From: Bdellovibrionales bacterium
Lineage (GTDB): Bacteria; Bdellovibrionota; Bdellovibrionia; Bdellovibrionales; Bdellovibrionaceae
NCBI GenBank assembly: GCA_016713585.1
Contig: JADJOV010000001.1
Coordinates: forward strand, 310,001 to 374,000
Direction of reading: 5' to 3'
DNA length: 64,000 bases
How positions within the stretch are numbered: position 1 is the stretch's first letter; every line of letters starts with the position of its first letter. This document shows positions 56,914 through 64,000 of the stretch, in pieces. A program made the translations under genes and the position numbers. The notes beneath the pieces were generated by a model. The model made no database searches. It saw nothing but the letters and a program-made list of their open reading frames with translations, and was not told the origin of the DNA.

Positions 56914-57870
56914 ATGAATCTAAACATGCAAGACCTCAAAGTCTATTCCGCAAGGGATTTTCCTGCGTATCTGCCAAAATTGAGTTCACTCTATGATGAT
57001 CTATTTAATGGCGGAAAGGGTTTTCGGGCTCGTTTGATTCATATGGTTTGCGCTCCCCTGGGAGTGCATGCGAAAACCGAACAGTTGCTCGGGCAGACGA
57101 TTGAATTTATTCACAATGCTTCTTTGCTGCATGATGACTTGGTCGATCGATCTCAACTTCGAAGAGGTAAGCCTGCTGCCTGGTTAAAATATACCCCCGA
57201 ATACGCTGTGTTGGCCGGCGATTATTTGTTGGCGCGAGTGATGGTTAATCTTTCGACATATGGAAATATCAGGCTTGTGCAGTACACGGCCCAGATAATT
57301 TCGGACCTTTTGGAAGGCGAATGGCTCCAGGACTCTGTTATTGGCGACTTCTTTGTGGGTCCTGAACAGCTAGATCGAATTCATAATTTGAAGACGGCCT
57401 CTCTTTTTAAATGGTGCCTTAGGGCTCCGTTTATTGCTCTTGATCGTAATCAGGCAGAACTTCACCAAACCCTCGAGGAGCTTGGAGCTCTCCTGGGGTT
57501 GTTGTTTCAGCGGAGCGATGATCTTCTTGATTTCAATGTTCGCAATCATGAAGGAAAGGCGGTCCTTGGAGATCTTAAATCAGGCTATCTGAATTCCTTT
57601 GCGGCTTTTGTGAGTCAATCCAAGGATAGAAAAACAATTGATGGGTTGGTCAAGAGTCAAACCTTAGAGGATTTTGCTCAAAATTTGGGCGGAGCAAGTG
57701 AGCTCCAAAAATACATCGAGGAATTCGATGCCATAAATTCGAAGACTATTTCCCTTTTTCACCATCAGCTTGAAAATCTGGGAAAGTTACTAGATCCAAA
57801 AGAAATGCCCTTGATTGATCAGCTGAGCCCTCTCACAGATCTCCTCTACTGGCGACGGAAACCAGAATAA
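56914..57870 (+). CDS. Polyprenyl diphosphate synthase
   Basis: Trans-isoprenyl diphosphate synthase for the quinone tail. First Asp-rich motif HDDLVDRSQLRRG and second RSDDLLDF are present; GGKGFRAR near the N-terminus is the substrate site. ATG 56914 fits better than the TTG at 56899. menA follows with a one-base overlap, so the product probably feeds menaquinone synthesis. Chain length cannot be read. Confidence 0.9.
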   Translation: MNLNMQDLKVYSARDFPAYLPKLSSLYDDLFNGGKGFRARLIHMVCAPLGVHAKTEQLLGQTIEFIHNASLLHDDLVDRSQLRRGKPAAWLKYTPEYAVLAGDYLLARVMVNLSTYGNIRLVQYTAQIISDLLEGEWLQDSVIGDFFVGPEQLDRIHNLKTASLFKWCLRAPFIALDRNQAELHQTLEELGALLGLLFQRSDDLLDFNVRNHEGKAVLGDLKSGYLNSFAAFVSQSKDRKTIDGLVKSQTLEDFAQNLGGASELQKYIEEFDAINSKTISLFHHQLENLGKLLDPKEMPLIDQLSPLTDLLYWRRKPE

Positions 57871-58958
57871 TGGCATTTGTGACGCTCTCTCGGGCATCTC
57901 CAGAGTTTAAGTCCTATCTTTTGGGAACATTTTCAAAAACACATCGTGCAAAATTTAGCCAGTCCTTACTCCCTCATGTTGAGACCGAGATTTCGACCGA
58001 GAATGTTACTTTCGAGATAGTTCCCATCTCTGAAATCAAGAGGCCTACCTTTTTTGTATTCATTTACCAATGGCTTCGAATTAATCGATTGGTTTTTGTT
58101 TTGTTTCCATTTCTATTTTTGGCAATCAATGTCCAGGAGCCTGTTTTTGATCCGATGCTAATGTTTATCGGAGTTTTGGCTTTAATTTTTTTGACCTGGT
58201 CCATTCATTTACAAAATGATTACTCGGATCATATGACAGGTCTTGATCGATACTCCCTAAACTCAGGTAGCCGAGCCATTCAGAAGGGGTGGGTCACGGC
58301 GTCTGCCACAAGAACTTGGTCCTGGATTTTTGGAGCCGGGGCTTTGATTCTGGGCAGTTTGATTTTGATTGGGATTCCAAAATTAACTCTTTTGGCGCTT
58401 TTTGTGGGTAGTTTGATTTATTTTTCCCACTATGCAAAGCAAGGATTGTTTAAAACTAAGGCCTGGGGAGGTTGGCTTCAGGGCTTGCTGGTGGGACCAT
58501 GCCTTTCTATTGGTCTTGAAGTTTTACTGACGGGCACCATGACTTTAACTGGATTGGCATTTGGTTTTGCCTGGGGAACCATGATTCTTTTTGTGCTTTT
58601 TCTTAACGAATTCGAAAATCTTGTTCCTGCGGTTCAGGCCGGCGCTAGAACTTGGATCGGTACACTTGGATTCGATCGTGGTCGTGAGTTCTTATTTCGC
58701 TGGTGGTTACTTGTGTTATTTGCAACGGGCGGTTTTCATGTCATTGAGCGTCCCTGGATTCTCGGTGCTCCAGGCCTTGTTGTGCTCGTGTATTTTTCGG
58801 GAAAATTTTTGAAAAATTTACGACGCCTGACTTCGCCGGCAGGGTCAGGAATGATAGCAATTAGAAATGAAGGCTATTTGCTTTTTATGTTGGCTGTCAC
58901 CTTATGGACAACAGAAGAGATTTTTTTCAATTTTGTTAAAGGTATTCTTTTTCAATGA
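57870..58958 (+). CDS. menA: MenA-like UbiA prenyltransferase
   Basis: 362 residues. UbiA fold with about eight membrane helices; the first Asp-rich motif NDYSDHMTGLD (residues about 113-123) resembles MenA. A soluble N-terminal extension of about 60 residues precedes the first helix, unusual for MenA. It would prenylate 1,4-dihydroxy-2-naphthoate. Overlaps the prenyl synthase stop by one base and rsmJ by four. Confidence 0.85.
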   Translation: MAFVTLSRASPEFKSYLLGTFSKTHRAKFSQSLLPHVETEISTENVTFEIVPISEIKRPTFFVFIYQWLRINRLVFVLFPFLFLAINVQEPVFDPMLMFIGVLALIFLTWSIHLQNDYSDHMTGLDRYSLNSGSRAIQKGWVTASATRTWSWIFGAGALILGSLILIGIPKLTLLALFVGSLIYFSHYAKQGLFKTKAWGGWLQGLLVGPCLSIGLEVLLTGTMTLTGLAFGFAWGTMILFVLFLNEFENLVPAVQAGARTWIGTLGFDRGREFLFRWWLLVLFATGGFHVIERPWILGAPGLVVLVYFSGKFLKNLRRLTSPAGSGMIAIRNEGYLLFMLAVTLWTTEEIFFNFVKGILFQ

Positions 58959-59686
58959 CCAAGCCGCTCGTTAGGGCAGAATCGCCGATTTGGCAATCAA
59001 AAGCACAGCTTCTCAGTGAGGCCTTAGGTCTTGGTTACGCTGATGCCGGTTCAAGGAATGAGGCTGGTCTAATCTTGGTGGTCGGCGAGAGACTGCACCT
59101 TGAAAACAAAAAAGGACTTACCTTTGAAATTGATTTTGATGAAGATCATATTCATTACCGGCAAAAGCAAATTGGGAAAAAAAATCTGCTAGCTCGAGCT
59201 CTTGGAATTGAAAAGGGAATCAACCAGGTTGTAGATCTCAGTTGTGGTCTGGCCCGGGACGCTGTTCTTCTGGCTCAATTGGGTTTCCAGGTCAAGGCCT
59301 ACGAGAGGTGCGCGGTCTTGTGGACCATGTTGGTTGAGGCACAAAAGCTCTCGACCCGCCCAGAAGTTCATGGCATTAAGTTTATAAATGATAACAGTTT
59401 AGATGTTGTATCAAGATTGTCGCAAGTCGAACGTCAGAATCAGAGTTTTTATTTTGATCCCATGTTTCCAGAAACAAAAAAAGAAGCACTTCCTAAGAAA
59501 GAAATGCAAATCTTTCGAGAGCTCGTGGGACTAGACCTGGATTCGGTCGAGGTCGTTCGGAGATCATTCGAGATGAAAATATCGAGACTTGTGGTTAAGA
59601 GACCCCGCAAGGCCAAGCCTTTGTTTAGGGATCCTCGATATTGTTTGGAAGGTAATCTGATTCGTTATGATGTCTATCAGTTTTAA
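58955..59686 (+). CDS. rsmJ: RsmJ-like 16S rRNA (guanine1516-N2) methyltransferase
   Basis: 243 residues. KKNLLARALGIEKG, SAM motif VVDLSCGLARDAVLLAQLGF, YERCAV, YFDPMFPETKKEALPKKEM and VVKRPRKAKPL follow the RsmJ order (DATAGLGRDA-type motif here as DLSCGLARDA). ATGA overlap with menA. Intact. Confidence 0.9.
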   Translation: MTKPLVRAESPIWQSKAQLLSEALGLGYADAGSRNEAGLILVVGERLHLENKKGLTFEIDFDEDHIHYRQKQIGKKNLLARALGIEKGINQVVDLSCGLARDAVLLAQLGFQVKAYERCAVLWTMLVEAQKLSTRPEVHGIKFINDNSLDVVSRLSQVERQNQSFYFDPMFPETKKEALPKKEMQIFRELVGLDLDSVEVVRRSFEMKISRLVVKRPRKAKPLFRDPRYCLEGNLIRYDVYQF

Positions 59687-59759
59687 GGTCCTTAAGACTA
59701 TTGGCGGGAATCTTCTTTCATACGTGCCACCCGAGTGATTTCAAATTAACATATATGAT

Positions 59760-60652
59760 ATGAGTGATCCAGTTGAGACAGCGAAGAAAAGAATAGTCGA
59801 GTTAGAGCAAGAGCTTTCCTCAAGGAGAATCAGCTTCAAAGTTATCGCTTGCAATTGACTAAGACAAATCAGCAGCTTGAAAAAATGATCTACCAAGTAA
59901 GTCAGGAATTGAAAATGGCGAGTTTGATTCAGAAGGTGTTGTCGCCAACTGAGTTGCCCAGAATTTCTGGATTTGAGTTTAGTACAAAATTTGTCTCTGG
60001 GTCAAAACAGGGAGGAGACTATTTTGATATATTTGAGCACGACGATCGAATGCGATTTGGGATTCTACTTTCAAGCTCGTCGGGCTACTCGATGTCGGCA
60101 CTATTTTTGTCGATCCTCATGAAAATTTCTTCCCGAATTGAGTCCCGAAATGGGCTATCGCCCAGTGAGTCCCTACTTAAAATTCATAACGAAATGAAGG
60201 CCCATCTTGGGGAACAGGATCGAGCAAGTCTTTTCTACGGTTTGGTTGATAAGCGGACCTATGAAATTCACTTCGCCTCAATCGGAAATTTGACCATCTT
60301 TAAGCAATCAGTGGGCCACGAATCCCTTGAAGTGTTTGAAAATCAAGGGCCACCACTGGGTAAGAATTTTAGTACGGAACTGCAGACTCAGGTGTTAGCA
60401 TTGGATTCCAAAGATAGGCTTATTATGTGTAGCGAGGGTGTGACTCAGGCCAAGTCGCCCCAAGGTGAAGTCTGGGGAGCTTCGCGTCTCATTGAGGCTA
60501 TACGCTCGGCCCCTAAGAGTGGAGTGCATGAACTGAGGAATGAAATACTGTTTCGATTGGAAAAGTTTGTCGGGAACACGGAGCCGGTTCGAGATTTGAC
60601 TGTGCTGGTTATGGAAGTGAAGGATCGAGTCATAAAACTGGCGAAACAATAA
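59760..60652 (+). CDS. SpoIIE/PP2C-type protein with degraded metal site (frameshift near 59818)
   Basis: Starts ATG 59760 with a coiled coil (VETAKKRIVELEQELS); a missing C near 59818 shifts to the frame LQSYRLQLTKTNQQLEKMIYQV. The PP2C core follows: SKQGGDYFDIF retains the first Asp, but the D-V-S-G-H-G motif is SSSSGYSM and the T-D-G motif is CSEG, while RDLTVLV keeps one Asp. Active PP2C enzymes coordinate two metal ions with these Asp residues, so activity is doubtful. Relatives dephosphorylate anti-anti-sigma factors in stress signalling. Confidence 0.8.
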
Positions 60653-60698
60653 TGAAGACAGCAGCATGGACTATTAGACTTTAACTAAAGGAAAGATT

Positions 60699-61707
60699 AT
60701 GGCAATCGAAGTACCGGTTTATGAAGGGGCTCTTGATAAAGGACTTGAAGGAGTTGTTGCCTGTAGTACGGCGATTTCGTCAATTCAGGGTGGGACACTC
60801 AATTTTCGGGGTTACACTATTGAAGATCTTGCAAGTCATAGTACTTTTGAAGAAGTTGTATTTTTACTCTGGCACGATCACTATCCATCCGACGCTGAGT
60901 TGGCTCAATTTAAGAATGAGATTTCTGGTCAAATGAGTCTCGCACCTGATTATGTTCGGGCCCTCAAGGCGCTTCCGACAAAGGGCGTGCATCCCATGGC
61001 GTGGCTTAGGACCGCTGTCTCCTTGCTTGCTCATTGGGATGAGGACGCCAATGATATTGAAAAGGTGGGGCCCCTCCAAAGGAAGAGCACGTAAAGATTT
61101 TTGATACCTGCCTTGTTCTTCATGCAGATCACGAGCTCAATTGTTCGGCATTCGCTACTCGAGTGACTACCTCTTCCTTGAGTGATTTACATTCAGCAGT
61201 TGTCTCCGCTATTGGTGCTTTGAAAGGGCCCCTGCACGGGGGTGCCAACGAGCAGGTTATTTTGATGCTCAAGAAAATTGGGACGTTGGAAAAGGCACAG
61301 CAATTTGTCAAAGATGCATTGAGCGCAAAAGAGAAGGTCATGGGTATCGGGCACCGAGTTTACAAAAATGGTGACCCTCGCGCTGCCATCTTACGAAAGG
61401 TCAGCGAAAAATTGACTCAAGAAATTGGTGAGCCACACTGGTATAAAATCTCAGCCCTGATCGACGATACCATGTACAAAGAAAAAGGTTTAATGCCGAA
61501 GTGGATTTCTATTCCGCCACGGTTTATTATGCGATGGGGATTCCGACCGATCTTTTTACCCCAATTTTTGCCGTGTCCCGAATTGCCGGATGGTGCGCTC
61601 ATGCAATGGAGCAATACACTAACAATCGCATTTATCGCCCACGAGGTCGCTGGGTCGGAAGAAGTGGTCTAAGTGTTCACCCCTATGCGAAAGTCTCAGA
61701 GGGGTAA
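60699..61707 (+). CDS. gltA: Citrate synthase (internal segment lost and frameshifts near 61070 and 61500)
   Basis: Condenses acetyl-CoA and oxaloacetate. GGTLNFRGYTIEDLA and GVHPMAWLRTAVS are normal. Near 61070 the sequence goes from NDIEKVG to PPKEEHVKIFDTCLVLHADHE; relatives have about 45-50 further residues (the TIVAA... segment) in between. Later parts (SLSDLHSAVVSAIGALKGPLHGG, MGIGHRVYK, RIAGWCAHAMEQ, ENNRIYRPR-like end) are normal, with another shift near 61500 (NVDFYSATVYYAMG). The catalytic His of HGG and GHRVYK and the Asp in FYSATVYY-region are present; the lost segment includes substrate-site residues. As written the enzyme would be inactive. Confidence 0.9.
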
Positions 61708-62273
61708 CAGATTGTCTGTCCCTGAATCTAAGGGCACGTGCCGTTATAAAGTAGGGTGGAAGGAGTGTTAGCGACTTCCACCTGAGATTCGCGAGCCTTG
61801 TCGACACTTAAGCTTGAGAGCCTTGAGTCGAGTCCTACGCTGGAATCTTTGCTGCTTACGATTTTTTAAATTTTATTTCAAAGCAAGTATTGCCCGCAGT
61901 GATTGCAAAACCAAGAGCAAGGACGAGAACGAGCGGTTGAAGCCTTGGCTGTTTATTGATAATCACCAATTTAATCCTCGCTTCACAGGTTAAGAACGGG
62001 AAAGAATTTCGTTCGTCCAGTCATGGATCGGATTTTTACTCAGCATCTTTAGGAAGATCAGAATCCGACTAGATCATAAGACGACGAGCTACGCTTCTGT
62101 GAAAACCGGGATCTTTCTAGAAAGAGTGGGGATTATGTGGATAACCCAGCTAGACGTTGGACAGGAAGTCCATTAAAAAGCGGACGGCATTTTAAGACCT
62201 TTCTCCGAGGATCAGATCCAAAAATTTGAGGACAGAATGGAAGGTCCCTGCTCCTTCAATATAAGGGGTAGGT
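61708..62273. other. Gene-free stretch downstream of gltA
   Basis: No supported coding sequence. A DnaA-box match (TTATCCACA on the minus strand) occurs at 62136-62144, alone. A weak hairpin GTGGAAGGAG...CTTCCAC is near 61757-61781. Confidence 0.4.
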
Positions 62274-62340
62274 CATCCATGACTCAGGGCCTCTTGGCCG
62301 GCCCTGAAACCCGCCGTTGAACGCTCATCGTGAGCGTCCA
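62274..62340 (+). repeat. 66-bp palindromic repeat, copy C
   Basis: Nearly identical to copy A at 48230-48295, including both hairpins. It lies about 25 bases beyond the HNH gene's stop (that gene is on the minus strand). Confidence 0.9.
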
Positions 62341-62364
62341 AGCAAAAAGAATCAGATGATGGAA

Positions 62365-63351
62365 TCAACATCCGGCTGTGTAACGAAATTTGTTGTGCGA
62401 TGAACACATCGGCCTTAAATTGAAGGACTCATTCCCGCCGCCGGCAAACCGAGGCTTGATATGGTCAACCTGGAGAAAATGTTTTGACCCGCAAATCTTC
62501 CCAGTCCTTGAATCCTTAAATTGACACCCAAGATTTGGACTCAAAATTCTTTTTCTGACCGAGGATGGAATCGGTTTCCCAGAGATATTCTGAGTGCCTT
62601 TGACTTCCGCCGCGGAATTTGACTCCGTGCTGGGGGACGGTGACTTGTGCTTTTTGACGGAAGTATTGACTCCGGTTCGCTGTTTGACATAGCGCTGAGC
62701 AAGACTCGTAATCACCTCAGCAAATGTGGCCCCGGGCAGGGCGTGGGATAACAGCTCCTTCGCTCGATCTAGAATTTCCATTTGCTCTTTGCTTAAGGTC
62801 AATTCAATTCTGACAGATTCATCTTTCTGGATTTTCTGCTTGAACTGAGTCTGCGGTGATAGGTTAAATTCTTTGGCCAAGATCAATTCACTCTCTGGCC
62901 CGGTTTTGTTCTCGAGCCTTGCAAGAAGGTCACTCTTTTCACTTGGCAAAAGCTGAGTCTTGTTTGCCTTCTTGGCAAGTCTGAGGACCTGCTGAACCTG
63001 AGAAACTTGGGTTAACTTCAAGGTCCCATTTTCGATCTTGTTTCCAAGCTCTGGCACTTGCTGCATCATTCGCGCGGCATCGATTCGGCGCTGGGCACTG
63101 GCCGGAGTGTAGCCGATCTCCCTGACCAAGTAGTCAAACAAACTGGAGCAGGCCATAGGAAGGTAGAGCTTTCGCAGATCGATCTCGATAATTATTTGCA
63201 ATATTTGATGGGTCAGTTTGCGCTCTTCGGCCACTCGGTTTTTCAGTTCGCAATGGAGTTCTTCGTTTTTGAGCTTGGACAGGTTTTCACAGGCAGATTG
63301 AAGTGATTGAGATGCTTGAGCCACTTCGGAGGAGTTAAGTTTTTGAGTCAT
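62365..63351 (-). CDS. HNH endonuclease (13E12/DUF222-like)
   Basis: 328 residues from ATG 63351, chosen because AAAGGAATC precedes it. Helical N-terminal domain of about 220 residues (LTHQILQIIIEIDLRKLYL, AQRRIDAARMMQQVPELG), a Pro/Ser-rich linker, and a C-terminal HNH motif (QVDHIKPRFAGGGNESFN, then N-L-R-P-M-C and H-N). Zinc or metal site: C-Q-F, C-G, H. Such proteins are multicopy in actinobacteria and in this phylum and may act in homing or defence. Complete. Confidence 0.9.
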   Translation of the reverse strand: MTQKLNSSEVAQASQSLQSACENLSKLKNEELHCELKNRVAEERKLTHQILQIIIEIDLRKLYLPMACSSLFDYLVREIGYTPASAQRRIDAARMMQQVPELGNKIENGTLKLTQVSQVQQVLRLAKKANKTQLLPSEKSDLLARLENKTGPESELILAKEFNLSPQTQFKQKIQKDESVRIELTLSKEQMEILDRAKELLSHALPGATFAEVITSLAQRYVKQRTGVNTSVKKHKSPSPSTESNSAAEVKGTQNISGKPIPSSVRKRILSPNLGCQFKDSRTGKICGSKHFLQVDHIKPRFAGGGNESFNLRPMCSSHNKFRYTAGC

Positions 63352-63504
63352 GGTTGATTCCTTTCTGGTGGTTGAAATTTCAGAAGGAGTATAGCATGGG
63401 TTTTTGGAGTGCATTTTTTAGGTTTTGCGAATTGAAATAGCCTTTGGACGAGACAAATAGATTGCCTACAAATTGCTAAAACGGCCCCGTCGGTTACAAA
63501 AAAA

Positions 63505-64000
63505 CAACTACGCTCGCAAAAGGGAAAGATTATCATCACTCAGTATTTTAACCGCGACGGACACTTGGTTAAGGAGCTTGAAGATCTAAATTCAAATGGC
63601 AAGCATGAAGTGATCAAAGATTATGATCTGCCCAATCAAACGACAAGCCTTAACTACGACACCAACGAGGACGGCTTTGTAGAGCGCATTGAAACAACCA
63701 AACCGTTTGGACAATTGCGAAAGACCAAAATCGAGTATTTTGAAAAAGGGAAATCAGGCCCAATCAAAACTAGCGAATTCGAGGACCCGATTGGCGAACA
63801 AATACAAAGCGGACTTGATTGCAATGCTGCGAAAGATTGGATGAACTCGATCGCGTCACTTGGGACACTTCTTACCGAAGCTATGATTGTCGGAAAAGTC
63901 TCATTCTATGATAAGACCTCATTTGGAGTATAATTTGATGAATCCTGCAAAGACCTTCATAAAGATATTTTACTAATCTCTCAAGCTGCCATTGCCGAGG
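63505..64000 (+). CDS. Unrecognised secreted-like protein running off the right edge (frameshift near 63930)
   Basis: The frame is open before the TTG at 63565 (QLRSQKGKIIITQYFNRDG). Repeats of D-x-N-x-D-G type (YDTNEDGFVERI, DLNSNGKHEVI) resemble calcium-binding EF-hand-like or thrombospondin type 3 loops, typical for extracellular proteins. After the stop at 63933 another frame continues FDESCKDLHKDILLISQAAI to the window end, suggesting one more missing base. The true start is upstream or disrupted. Confidence 0.5.

Noticed and set aside
62136..62144. DnaA-box match TTATCCACA (minus strand), possible origin
   Set aside because: It is a single box in a short region with no cluster of boxes, no AT-rich unwinding element and no dnaA/dnaN nearby.

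Overview
The window looks like chromosomal DNA from a member of the Bdellovibrionota. The pointers are a TIGR02147-type HTH protein, a DUF4360 secreted protein, many small lipoproteins, a PrkA-YeaH-SpoVR stress operon, a dense phosphorelay cluster, menaquinone genes and an HNH protein of the multicopy 13E12/DUF222 type. The assignment rests on gene content and protein resemblance only, because no rRNA is present.

Layout. (1) 1-7.7 kb: M23 endopeptidase, metallo-beta-lactamase-fold hydrolase, lipoprotein, mreB, then a sigma-like/anti-sigma-like pair running into a Cache histidine kinase. (2) 7.7-17.4 kb: yggU and a two-component cluster of two hybrid kinases, one PAS kinase, three receiver proteins, a free Hpt protein and an NtrC-type activator. 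(3) 17.4-18.6 kb: an insertion sequence with about 55-bp terminal inverted repeats. (4) 18.6-30.4 kb: envelope and secreted proteins (DUF4360, several lipoproteins, an LpoB/COG3014 pair, TPR protein), RadC, a PhaR-like regulator. (5) 30.5-41.8 kb: prkA-yeaH-spoVR-SUI1-VOC operon, tadA, and the macromolecular synthesis operon rpsU-yqeY-dnaG-rpoD plus a LiaF-like protein. (6) 41.9-52.9 kb: a CAU tRNA followed by a mobile island with an IS4-family element (9-bp target duplication), a RelE/HigB-HigA-type toxin-antitoxin pair with a 15-bp inverted-repeat operator, a broken M15 peptidase, ISAs1 and IS66 transposases, IS91 and IS1634-like fragments, and structured palindromic repeats. (7) 52.9-61.7 kb: core genes again, namely [2Fe-2S] protein, TetA-like transporter, DEAD-box helicase, YkgJ, thioesterase, polyprenyl synthase, MenA, RsmJ, a SpoIIE-type phosphatase-like protein, citrate synthase. 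(8) 61.7-64 kb: HNH protein with a third copy of the palindromic repeat, and an unrecognised protein running off the edge.

Sequence quality matters for reading this window. About two dozen genes carry single-base frameshifts, many at homopolymers and several in genes that should be essential (mreB, dnaG, gltA). prkA has an in-frame TGA where relatives have Arg. Four loci (lpoB, gltA, a VanY-like gene, the anti-sigma/kinase junction) also seem to have lost internal segments. The frameshifts are most simply sequencing error; the losses could be assembly collapse. Where I could follow the reading frame through an error, I give the reconstructed gene span.

The features I find most unusual are a 66-bp palindromic repeat family (three copies, with compensatory base changes preserving its hairpins, one copy just 3' of the HNH gene), the hairpin-bearing ends of the 17.4-kb insertion sequence, the mreB-linked sigma/anti-sigma module, and a SpoIIE-like protein with degraded metal-binding residues.
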